A stretch of DNA of 64,000 nt from assembly GCA_032768795.1 (NCBI GenBank), contig CP136493.1, forward strand, positions 806,001-870,000, given 5' to 3'. Made by a program: the position numbers and the translations under genes. Position 1 is the stretch's first letter. Every line of letters begins with the position of its first letter. This DNA comes from Tremella fuciformis (taxonomy: Eukaryota > Basidiomycota > Tremellomycetes > Tremellales > Tremellaceae). The notes beneath the pieces were generated by a model that was not told the origin of the DNA, ran no database searches, and saw nothing but the letters and a program-made list of their open reading frames with translations. This document shows positions 45,601 through 55,300 of the stretch, in pieces.

Positions 45601-48396
45601 GGGTGTGCCTGGCGCTGATTGGGAGTGATGCTGCTCCAAGCAAGATTGGCATGTGTTGCGTGGGCGACCTCGATTGTCTCGAAATCGAGGAGTGGCAAAG
45701 GTGAAGCCACATTTGATGCACTCAGCATGACCATGCCGTGACCGGGGTGTTGCAAGTGGGACTGGCGGTTGTTTGCGACAGAAGGAGCATGTTTTGAAGA
45801 AGTCGCTGCTGCCCCGCCCTGAAGAAGCCTTCCGAAAGTGATCACCATTGAGAGTTGTGTGCTGACCCAAACAGCGTTGGCCTCGAGAGCAGTGCATTGC
45901 TGCAATATCTGGGACTTTCTGCATCAGTATGTGCATGCATCGCTTGAAGGCAAAGCTCACATTGATGTTATGGACAAGCCAACACTTGATCATGCATCAA
46001 CTTGCAAGAAGTTCAGCTGTACTCATCAGCCCATGCATGCATGACAGAAGAATGGGCGACTTACAGTGGGTCCAAAGTTAGGCATGCAATAGGAAGTGAG
46101 AAGATTAGGTGTGCAAGGCAAGCCAGGCAGCCTGAAATCTCTAAGTGCTCCGGAATTTCTTTATTTGATCCCCCCACATAAACAGTCAAACTGCCAGGGC
46201 TTCGCCAGATTTGAGTAGAGAGGGGGATGAGGATGAAAATTCAAAGTCCCCTCCACCCTTATACCCAGCCTGCCGGAAAATTTTTATTTGGCCCCCCCCA
46301 CTTACCGTTTTCGTTCCAGGGACACCCGCAGAATTCAGCACCGTAAGAGCTACGCTGATCATTGGGGATCGGCAGGACTGACCGGATCCATGAGAAGCGC
46401 GAAAAAGTGTAAGCGTCCACCGGGGTGCAAGGCAAGCACCTGTCCGTCCACCGAGCCATTCTTGAACCAGCTGCTGCAGTTGTCCGTCCACACGGTGATC
46501 TCGAGCTGCTTCTGGGTGTGCTCGGCATATTCGTCCAGCGCCTCCTGGGTGATGGCGACCGTCTTGATCGCCTCTGTCTGCATGCGGCGGAGCATCTTGA
46601 CCACATAGTCGGAGATGCGCTCGATAGAGACGATGATGGAGCCTTGGGCGGAAGGGGCCCCTGGGCCGAGCAGGGTCACGTAGTTCGGGAAGGAGGGGCC
46701 GGCGAACATGGACAGGTAGGCTGTGGGCGACTTGGCCCAGTGGTCTTGCAGGTTGAGACCGTCGGTGCCGATGACGGGGAAGCGGGGTCGGAAGGAGACG
46801 TCAAAGCCGGTCGCGCAGATGATGATGTCGAACTCGTGGTGCTTGCCATCGGCTGTCACGAGGCCAGTGGCATCGGCGTGGTCGATGCTGCTCATCAGTA
46901 AGGTCTCAAGCTTGAGTAGCTGGACTGACCCCTCGAACTCAGCTGTCACGTTCGGCGCCTGAAGCGCCGCGAGGAAGCCTGGTCCGGGTGTTGGCCTAAA
47001 AGTAAAGTAAGCTCCCGGTGATCTTGGACGATGAGAAGACTTGCCTTCTGCAACCTACGCCAAACTCGGGATGCACTCTGTCATAAATGTCCGGACGGTT
47101 GGCCAGCTCTTTTCGCATGCTCTCGCTCCAGGCAGCATAGATGTCCTTCTGCTCGCGCGAGCCTTTGAAGACGTATCCAAACCGCTTGTTCGCCAACGAT
47201 TCCAGCTCGCGGCAATACCTGCCAGATCAGCCCAGCCACCTCGCTGGAGCGCACGGCTCACTCAAGGTGTTCTTCCGGGTGTTTCTTATACCGCTCGATC
47301 GTCTGGGGGCTGAGGAGCTCTCCCTCTCGCGGCGGAGCGACCCAAGTCTTGCTTCGAATGAAGACTGTACAGCTGCCCACGTCCTCCTGGATATTCGGCA
47401 GGACCTGGATGGCGCTACTGCCAATCCCGATCAACCCCACTCGCTTGCCCTTTAGGTCGACACCATCCGGCCAGCTCGCAGTGTGCAGGAGCGTGCCCTT
47501 GAAGTCGTGTAGACCTCTGATGGCCGGCCACCGCCAGTGGTTGAGCAGCCCAGATCCGTTGATGAGCACGTCGCAGGTGTCCTCGAGGGTCCCTTCGTCG
47601 TTCTTGACTGCCACTGTCCACTTGGCCGTCGTTGCGTCAAATCGAGCACCAACAACCTCGTGCGAGAGCCGGAAGTATTGGCGCAAGTTGAAGTGATCTA
47701 CCACATCTTGCATACTGCCAGTCAGCCCCGCTTCTCCTCTCCTGGTCAATCTTGCCCACTATTCCTGGATCTCGCCTCCGGACGAAAAGCTACATCGTCA
47801 GCGCTGTGCTTGTTCCAACTCTGTCATACTGACACCCTTGTCCAGTCGGCCTTTAGCCGGTATGTGAAGGCGTAGCCGTGCGAGTTGGTATCGCACGCGA
47901 CTCCAGGATACCGATTCTCATACCACGTCCCGCCGATCTCGGGGTTCTTCTCGTACGCCTGAATCCGTCAGATACGCGTCTCCCACCTCAGTCGTACAAC
48001 TCACGACAAACTCCATGTCTTTGAGGTGCGACTGCACCTTGTACCTTCACATCAGCCTCAAAACCACTGCACCGTTCGACACGTCGGCCCTGTGGAACCG
48101 GCCACTCACGCCATGTTGATGCCGCTCGGGCCGGCTCCAATGCAGATCACCTTCAGCTTGCGCCTCGTCCCCAGAGGCTGGTTGAGCAGCTTGTACGACC
48201 CATCATCCGCGCGAGATGAGAATGGCTCATCAGTTGTTGGTGAGAACAGGTCGTCGAGCGCCGCCGCCGGTGCCGCTACCGGCGGTGACGAGACGATTTT
48301 GGCTTTTAGAGAAGGCGAGATGTCGCTCGGCGGGGAAGAGACAGCCACTGCTATAGGCGCCATCGTGCTGAGATCTTTACTGAACGTTGCCATCAA
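39643..48396 (-). CDS. Flavin monooxygenase, Baeyer-Villiger type, last intron carrying a Helitron
   Basis: Nine exons on the minus strand: 48396-48110, 48044-48005, 47958-47834, 47789-47760, 47714-47262, 47218-47045, 46995-46930, 46887-46383 and 39786-39643 (607 aa). Motifs: FAD site [20 protein letters not shown], the BVMO fingerprint [14 protein letters not shown] (F-x-G-x3-H-x3-W-P), the NADPH site [22 protein letters not shown], and ATGFD. The final exon supplies [20 protein letters not shown], which completes the BVMO C-terminus exactly after ...FFALLMDP. Intron 8 (46382-39787) is 6,596 nt because a 6,550-bp Helitron lies within it. Intron 6 is GC-AG. Expected reaction: ketone to ester or lactone with O2 and NADPH. 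Whether the giant intron is still spliced is unknown. MetMet at the start leaves two possible initiators. Confidence 0.9.
39817..39839. repeat. Helitron 3' terminal hairpin
   Basis: Seven-bp perfect stem ATCGGCG/CGCCGAT with a 9-nt loop, followed on the element strand by TTACCTAG. Such a hairpin close to a CTRR end signals termination of rolling-circle transfer in Helitrons. Confidence 0.8.
39843..39855 (+). repeat. Helitron inverted repeat, 3' side copy
   Basis: GCGTAGCTCTGAC read on the plus strand. It matches the 5' copy at 46355-46343 (minus, GCGTAGCTCTTAC) at 12 of 13 positions. On this side it lies internal to the hairpin, so the pair is asymmetric. Confidence 0.7.
39905..40440 (+). 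CDS. Helitron accessory or captured gene, unknown
   Basis: Two exons, 39905-40146 and 40191-40440, joined by a 44-nt intron (GTGAGT donor, CTGACTTGTAG end) into 163 codons in frame. It lies inside the transposon, antisense and convergent to the Rep/helicase gene. The protein starts [20 protein letters not shown], is rich in Gln, His and Pro, then has a basic helix ([18 protein letters not shown]). It ends in a Pro-Thr-rich acidic tail ([19 protein letters not shown]). No known domain is seen. The intact spliced frame suggests it is expressed. It could be a transposon accessory protein or captured cargo. Confidence 0.65.
40572..45993 (-). CDS. Helitron Rep/helicase transposase
   Basis: Three exons on the minus strand: 45993-44928, 44882-44054 and 44013-40572 (1,778 aa from the first [11 protein letters not shown] at about 45899 is an alternative start). 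The N-terminus has several Cys-x2-Cys pairs (CSFCRKQ, CIKCGF ... CQSC, CFKCKTW ... CSTC, CENC ... CSRC), probably zinc fingers. A DUF6570-like part around MDPGPSLQEL follows. The Rep domain carries the HUH motif ([12 protein letters not shown]) and the two-tyrosine helix ([11 protein letters not shown]). The C-terminal third is a PIF1-type helicase: Walker A GTAGTGKS, Walker [33 protein letters not shown] and VAISRARS. The frame is open throughout and all catalytic motifs are present, so the element may be autonomous. Confidence 0.93.
46148..46335. repeat. Imperfect direct repeats near the Helitron 5' end
   Basis: Two blocks, about 46148-46215 and 46272-46335, share the order CCGGAA, T-rich, TATTTG, C-run, CAC, then CCAGGG and a CGC-AGA-TT end. 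A CCGGAAAATTTT match also occurs at the opposite end near 39857. They are probably subterminal protein-binding or structural repeats of the element. Confidence 0.45.
46343..46355 (-). repeat. Helitron inverted repeat, 5' side copy
   Basis: GCGTAGCTCTTAC on the minus strand, beginning 3 nt from the 5' terminus TCA. It pairs with 39843-39855. Confidence 0.7.
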
Positions 48397-48975
48397 TCGC
48401 AGTCGAGTCAGTCATGCATCTCCTATGTACTTTGCCATCAAGCTCGAGTCAGGCGTGCATGCATCACCCGGCCTCTCAGCCCAAGACGGCGAATAGGATC
48501 GATCGACTACAAGATTTAGACGCCGGCCGCTGCTAGGATCACCCGGCGTCATTTTCTTACAACTGAGCAGATGGAACGCAGCCGCTTATTCTGGGGTAAG
48601 ACGATCCAGCAGAACCACCAGCAGCGGGCCAGCATTGCTGTGAGCTATGCTGTCTCTGGCAACGCCCTCGGCGGTGCCCGACGCCCCGCCCTTGCACCCC
48701 AAACGATCTGGACGCCGGTCCGGTTCGACGCCGCTAGGCTAGTCGTTCCTATGACTGCGCAGGGAGAGATCGTTCAAGACTGGCGCACGCGGATCAGGGG
48801 GCCGGCGCAGCGTTCATGATAAGGTCTGCGGGCCTACCCGACGCTTCTGAAGTCCGTGTCGACCGCACAGACAGCGTCCGTGGAGGTGTGTGTCGTCACG
48901 GCCGCCTCATCAGCTACTGTACCACTGCTGCCTGCGCCCCCAGCATCGCCAGCTCAGCAAAAGCACATCGGCAGC
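48397..48975. promoter_or_regulatory. Bidirectional promoter, BVMO / second SDR
   Basis: A 579-base divergent region. It holds the octamer GACGCCGG three times: 48519-48526 (plus), 48543-48550 (complement) and 48711-48718 (plus, within GACGCCGGTC). A near copy, GACGCCGC, starts at about 48727. The same core stands before the regulator and the first SDR. A frame on the plus strand from 48856 reaches the SDR start, but the extra residues look like non-coding sequence. Confidence 0.5.
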
Positions 48976-50033
48976 ATGGCGCTCACCAACGGCACCCCTC
49001 GACCCAAAGTCGCGATCGTCACGGGCGCCGCGCAAGGTATAGGCGCGGCCATCTCGGCTCGGCTCGCCAAGGAGGGCTACGACATTGCACTGGTCGACCT
49101 GCCCACTTCGCAAGCGGCGCTGGCAAATGTGGCCAGGGAGGTCGAGACGCATGGCGTGAAGACAGTGTGCTTGGCGGCCGATGTGAGCCAGGAGGCAGAT
49201 GTGGTGGCCATGGTGCAGGGCGCGGTTGACCACCTGGGGAGGCTGGACGGTCAGTCCGGCGCTTTGCGTGCCAAGGGGGCGCTGAGGAGACAGTCATGGT
49301 GGCCAACGCGGGCATCGCGCCGGTCTGCCCGTTCCTCGAGATGACCCCCGGGTTGCTGGACAAGGTGTACTCGGTCAATGTAAGAGGCGTATTCTTGTGT
49401 TATCGCGAAGCGGCAAAGGTGCTCGTTGCGCAAGGCCAGGGAGGCCGCTTGATCGGTGCGTTCGACTGGGTATTTATGAAGCTTGGCTGACGAGGCAGCC
49501 GCTTGCTCCACCTCTGGTGTCAGTTGTACGGCATCTCAAAGACGCAGCTCATGTCCAGCTCCGAACAGGTCCAAACGTCTCGGGCTACTGCGCGTCCAAG
49601 TTTGCTGTTCGGGCGCTCAATCAGGGCGCAGCGGTCGAGTTGGGTCAGTACAAGATCACGGCGAACGTCTACTGTCCCACGGTTGTGGAGACGGAGATGT
49701 GGGAGAAGATTGACGCTACTATCACCTCCATGCAAGGACGAGAGAAGGGGTCGTACACGGTCGAGGTGGGTGCGACACACTCTGATGACAGCGCTTACAA
49801 GTGCAGCGTGCCAATAGGGTCCCGCTTGGTCGCAATGCTACTCCTCAGGACATCGCCTCCATGGTAGCGTGCGTATCGGGCACAGTTTGGACATGTAGCT
49901 TTAGCTCATCTTAGCTTCCTGGCGAGCGAGGATGCTTCTTTTGTCACTGGGCAAGCCATGCAAGTGACAGTACGTGACACCGTATCTGAGAGGGGGTCCA
50001 ACTGACATGCAGGGTGGAGACTGGCTTTCCTAG
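48976..50033 (+). CDS. SDR-family oxidoreductase (diacetyl/acetoin reductase-like)
   Basis: Seven exons: 48976-49249, 49294-49455, 49499-49518, 49559-49765, 49792-49868, 49915-49969 and 50013-50033 (271 aa). Signs: TGAAQGIG cofactor loop, NAGIAP, a Ser-rich strand (AACSTSG) with the catalytic Ser, and YCASK with Tyr/Lys. NVYCPTVVETEMWEKID, as in acetoin/diacetyl and sorbitol reductases, and a terminal QVTGGDWLS follow. The start at 48976 fits the family; the frame is open to an ATG at 48856. Two exons are very small (20 and 21 nt). It is transcribed away from the BVMO and shares its promoter, so both probably act on the same carbonyl substrate. Confidence 0.92.
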
Positions 50034-50728
50034 GGGGTGGATCCGGGATGTGTTGGGCCAAATCTTACTCCATGTATACAGGATTCAAGCGAGTGCATGC
50101 GGACGTACATGAGCACAAGCATGCAGTACGGATCAACTCCAGTTCCAACTCACACATTATGCAGACTTCATGCCCATGTAATCCAGTCGTTCATAGCTGT
50201 GCTTGGGCCTGGTCGGACACCACCAGTGTCTCGCGCTTGACCAAAGGAGGGGTTCATCTCCTCGGCCAGACGAGCAGGTGTCTCTGCCGACGTCCTGATG
50301 TGAGCGGACATGCCCTCCCCGCATACCGGCTGCCTAAAAGCCACACTTGGTTTATAAGGCCTCTAGTGATCGATACCACCAGCAAAAGTCAAACCCTTGC
50401 TGGGATGGTTTGCATTGTACACACGGCCGAGATCGCATGTTCCTACCCCATGGCGGCCCCTGCACTGTCTAGAATGCAGGTCGTAAGTTGCTGAGTACGC
50501 AGGTACTCCGGTCAATCCTTTTAGAGGGCGAGCCGCGGTCGCTTTTCGACACCGCGTGCCGTGCACGTCGCCGGAACGTGCGCCCTCGCCGCCCAGAGCT
50601 CGCTCGTTGACGTGCCACACTCTTCGACCGCCACGTGCAGGAAACTTTGCGGTGGAGGTGGACCATCACCCTCTGTCCATACTTTACCTCTCCTTGCTAC
50701 CATTTGCATAGCCATATACAGAGGCACA
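50034..50728. other. Intergenic, SDR 3' flank and WD40 promoter
   Basis: A 695-base region. GCATG/CATGCATG-type words occur at 50090-50180. No gene or repeat is supported. Confidence 0.45.
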
Positions 50729-52252
50729 ATGGCGCCTTTCTCGGCGTATGCGACGCTGTCGACGCCCCTGCCGACCGGCCCGACGGGCCACAGGCCATAT
50801 ATTGTCGCGATCCACCCGTCGCCGACGACCCCGCACCTCCTGCTCCGCCATCCCGAGACCGACATCTCGATATGCGACAATCAGTCTCTCGAGTCGGTCG
50901 GCTCCTTTTCTGGAGCACACAGTGCGGCCGTGACGGACATCGCCATAGGCGAAGAAGGCGGCGTGTGGAGCAGCTCGAAAGACGCGTCAGTGGTCAGGTG
51001 GGACGAGCGCTCGCGGCGCGCCGCCATGAACATCAAAGGTACATTAACCTCGCCCCTCTCCGCGTCCGAGCCAAGGACTGACTGGCCAGCATTCATCCGG
51101 AAACCCCTGCCCGTCCTGGCGCTCGCGGTGGCCGAGCGCGACAACCTCGTCGTGGGCGGCACGGAGCTGCTGTCGTCCGAAGCGCACATCATCTTCTGGG
51201 ACGTGCGCAACCCCTCTTCGCCCGCCTATGTCCACTCGTCCACCCACTCAGACGACATCACCCACCTGTCCCTCTTACCAGCCAGCACGTCCTTCCTGCG
51301 TGGCTCGGCCGTCCAGCCCCTGCCGGAGCGCCTCCTGCTCTCCACCTCGACCGACGGCCTCGTCGCTCTGAGCAATTACAAGGAGACCGACGAGGACGAG
51401 GCCGTCGTCGCTGCTGAGAACTGGGGCCAGAGTGTCGCCGCAGCGGGGAGCTACATGCACAAGGGGAAGATGCGCGTGTGGGCGCGGAGCGATATGGACG
51501 CGGTGGCGCTGTGGGATATCCAGCGAGGGGAGGACGAGGAGATACAGCTGGGCGGGTTCGAAGAGCACGGCACGGACCTATTCAAGTTCCGCGAGTTCGC
51601 CTTGGCGGACGAGGGACCGAGGACGACAATGACCGCGCAGGAAGAGAGGGAGGGCAAGCAGAACAGGCTGAGCTCGGATTACCTCGCGGACGTGTGTCCC
51701 AGTCTCGGTGTCTCACGGGGCGGACAGCCGATATGCGCCGTGGGATCAAACGAGTGCGTCCTGCAGTGATCATGATCAGGGTGGGCTGGAGCTGATGCCA
51801 GGGGCGACCTCGTCTTGCTGCACCACGAAGCGTCCTCGTCGAAGACGCCATATCAGCCATCTGCGTACTTCCGGACAGGTCCGACTGAGCATCGAGGACA
51901 CAAAGACGTCATTCGCGCTATCTACCACGATACCGCCAACGAGGCGCTGTATACCGGCTCGGAAGACGGCGTGCTATCTGGGTGGTCTCTCTGTTCTTTA
52001 CCCAGATTGCGCACTGGCGATCCCGACGTTGACGATGTGGACGAAGAGGACGAGCGGAAAGAGCTGGAGGAGGCAGAGAGCGAGGAGTCAGAGATCGAAT
52101 CTTCAGAAGAGGACGAAGAGGATGACGAGATGGACGTGGACGAGGACGATGAAGAAGACGAAGGTCCGCGGCATGAACCGGTGCTTGGGCTCGGCAGACG
52201 CGACGACGAGCGCAAAGAGAAGAGGAGGGCGAAGAGGCAAAACCCCTACTGA
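50729..52252 (+). CDS. WD40-repeat protein, WDR89-like
   Basis: Three exons, 50729-51038, 51090-51753 and 51802-52252 (474 aa). WD-type repeats are readable: GSFSGAHSAAVTDIAIGEEG ... SSKDASVVRWD, IIFWDVRNPSSPAYVHSSTH, HSDDITHLSLLP, ALWDIQRGE, and HRGHKDVIRAIYHD ... YTGSEDGVLSGWSL. The repeat layout and length match WDR89-type proteins, whose role is unclear (nuclear or nucleolar in some fungi). The C-terminus is a long acidic tail (EEDEEDDEMDVDEDDEEDE) ending in basic RKEKRRAKRQN, typical of nucleolar proteins. Both introns have a host-type CTGA branch region. Confidence 0.85.
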
Positions 52253-52381
52253 TGCCCTCAAACGACCATGAGTGAGACGATGATGAGATGCATATAATGC
52301 AGTGCAACAGATGAGCCGGCGAGGCGATATGCTTGATGCGATGGGTGGATGCTGATGGTGCGTGACGGGCGTCCTCGTGTT

Positions 52382-55300
52382 CTAGCAAGTGTCCACGAGG
52401 CGGTTCTTGGGTTTGACCATATTGGGAACTTGGTCGAATGTCGTCTGTCCTCGTCAGCTGGTCCTCCGTCCGCTCAGTGACCGGGCAACTGACAATGTTG
52501 GGGTCGCTATAAGCGTCTGAATACCTGCTTCGTCAGTCGAGTCGGACGGGAGATAAAACGAGACGCACAAAGATATGTACGAGGCCGTCGGGTGATCCGA
52601 CGGGTCGCACCCTATATTGCGAGAATTTGGATCTTCTGCTCTATCAGCACCTTCGGCTAGGCAGAACGGTAAGACGCACGATACACTCTGATATAGTCTA
52701 CAGCCATGCTGTGGGGTGAGTCACGCTTCTCGCCGGGTCCAAGCTACTCACTGGACCGGCCACAGGCTCTCGAGGCCGTCATAGCTGACCCGTCAGCTCA
52801 TGCCGGTGTCGTGGTCGGAGAGTAGATGCTCACTCTATGGCACCGAAGTTCTCCGACAGCCCCAGGTTGAGAATCAAATACATTGGCTCTTCCGAGACGA
52901 GGCGCTGACCGACGCCGGCGTCGCTATTGGGAGCCATGGCTGCCGCTCGCACGGTCCAGACCTTTTTGGCATTGCTGACCCATGTAATGTAACCGGATCT
53001 GACATCAACCACGAGCAAAACTCAGAAGCGGTGCGGGGAACTCACGCTCCTGGGCTGTATTCGAACCCGTACACGCTGTAGCATCCCGTTGCAGCGGTAC
53101 TGATCGTCAGCTGGGTCCCTGAAGCAGCCACGGGGCATACTAGCAGTCCTGCGGGATCAGCATGAATATCATGGTGGAATATGAAGTACCCACAGTGTCG
53201 GTCAACGACAGACCTGATGTCGCCTGCTGATACACGCCGCCCAAGTAAGTGTTGATATGTGTCGTGTCGTCATCATAAACCTCGTAATCCGAATTGGACG
53301 TGTTCAGGAACTGGGGCATGAGCTGATATTTCGTCTCGTCATGGAAGCTCACATAGTAATTTGGGTTGAACGGAGCCCACTGGCCCGACTGCGAGACGTA
53401 TCCTGTCAGCGTGGTTGAGTCGACCTGCAGCTTGAGCATCCCACGTCGTCAATTGTTGGCGAAGAAGACTCGCTGTGGCTTCGAGCATGTCGATTTCAGG
53501 GGCGGCTCTCCCAACAAAACTACCGTTCTCCCTCTTTGGCCCAGGGTGGTTGGCGTCATCCGGGCAGGTGCACGATGACAGTCGCTGGCCAGGCAGATAA
53601 GACAAAGCATAGTCGTGGTCTGGATCCCCTTCTGTAGCTGTAAGAGCCGGCTCCCCGTTCAGCGTCTGGTTTGGCAGAGTCCCGACATCACACGAGTCGT
53701 ACGTGTACGGCCACAGGCCGTCCAGGGTACCTCCATAGCCCGCACGCCCCAGGTTGCCCATCGTCCAGATGGCAGGCCAAAGACTACCATATCAGCGCTT
53801 CTCTTGAGCTGATTAAGGTGGATGGCAAACCCGTAGACATTGCTGGTTCCCGGCAAGGAGACGGCTGCTTCAAAGTAGCCTCCGGTGAAGCAAAACCGGT
53901 TCCAGGTTGACAGCATGGCCCCTTCGTAGTCCAGTCCGTGCGACGGGAATTTGTCCAGAGTAATGATGAGAGATCCGTTCTTCGTAGTTACCCTGTCTGG
54001 GTTGTACCACTCCAAGTTGTTCGTCTCCCAGTAGTGCAAATCGACCGCCTCCCAATATGGGTCGTCCCCTGCTGCATCAGCAAGTCGGCACGTGAGTGAT
54101 CTGCTTGTCCTACCATCATAGAAGGTCCGGCCATCCCTGTTGAACTCGTCCGAGAACACCAAATCCCACTGATCGCCCGTCTCCAAGCTCGTCCAGGTGT
54201 ACGCAGAGGACGGTGTGTCTTTGTCGATCAATTGGAATGGACCGATGTTTGGCAGCTGTCCCGTGGCGCTACAGCGTGTGAGCAACACCACAGAGAATGT
54301 GAGACGACTGCGCACTTGACTCCGCCTAGGTTGTAGGCTCCTGAGGTGCCTCCCACCTTCTCAAGGTAATGTGATAGTACAGGGTATACGGCACTCGTGA
54401 TCAGCACGGGCGCCAAGGATACTGCCACACCCACAAGATGCCGATCACGAGGATCAACAGAAACAGCAGACATCCCAGATTTGACACCCCACGCCAGGTC
54501 ATCATCGCCCTCATGAACCTCTTCTGGCGGGTATACCGCACGTCGGGATCGTGGAAATCGTCATCGGGCTCAGGGCCGAGGTAAGACCAAGTTGCGGGAT
54601 CCGCAGGCAGCGAGAACTGCGGCAGTCAGCTGCGCAGCTTGCCATGCCAGGGAGATGACTTGCCATATCCACAATGTGCTTCTTCCCACCTTTGCTCGTT
54701 ATGCTGAACGCCGAACTGCCCTCCAAAGCATCGTACTTGCGAAAATGCGTCATGCTGCCTTCGCTCTTCGTACTGCCGAGCGACACCATGCTGCCTCCGT
54801 ACAGGCTCGGCAAGGGACTCTTGCCCTTCTCTCGCGGATAGCCGTTCTCGTACGTGTACCCATTGTCGTAACCGTGCCCATCGCTGCTCTCCCCGTTCTG
54901 CGGGTAGGGATCGTACGGCGAGTAGCTGGGCGCGGCGAGACTGTAGCTCATCGGCGGGTAGTGAGTGCTTCCGCTGCCGCTTGCGCTGCCGTGCCCGTCG
55001 CTGCTCGACGGAGCGTAGTAGCTCATGGGCCGCTCGGGCGATAAGAACCGATTCTGCTCCTCGTTGACGCCCGCCCCCGTACTCGACACGTCCGAAGCGA
55101 GACTGTCGCGGCTGGTCGAGTGCGCCATGCCCAGCCGGACGGTCTTGGTGCTCTCCGGGGAGGCGGGCGAGCGCTCCCCATTCTCCTTGATAGGGTACCC
55201 GCGCGCATCGTAGCGCGGAACCGTGACCTGTAGATTGCCTCTTCCTGGCGAGGACGTCGCGAGCGGCTGCCATGGGTGGTGTATGGAGGATTTGTCCTTT

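Larger units (their letters stand above)
39809..46358 (-). mobile_element. Complete Helitron-like rolling-circle transposon
   Basis: Read on the minus strand, the element starts TCAGCGTAGC at 46358 and ends TTACCTAG at 39809. The 3' end has a 7-bp hairpin (stem ATCGGCG/CGCCGAT, 9-nt loop) 8 nt before CTAG. The host bases are A before and T after, the standard Helitron A/T insertion with no target duplication. Subterminal inverted repeats GCGTAGCTCTKAC lie next to the 5' end and inside the 3' hairpin. Coding content: a 1,778-aa Rep/helicase and a second small spliced gene on the other strand. Removing it leaves a 46-nt host intron. Codon use is visibly less GC-rich than in the host genes, pointing to transfer or recent arrival from a different genomic context. 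Confidence 0.9.

Noticed and set aside
46186..46358. Possible extra BVMO exon ending ...CGCPWNEN with a GTAAGT donor
   Set aside because: It lies inside the Helitron 5' end. Joining ...FFALLMDP directly to RWEDFAW restores the family sequence and both splice phases, so no extra exon is needed.
54228..54473. Frame reading through the short KRE6 intron (SVDPRDRHLVGVAVSLAP)
   Set aside because: It is out of frame with the upstream exon. Splicing 35 nt gives a continuous transmembrane helix and the conserved GGTSGAYNLGG.
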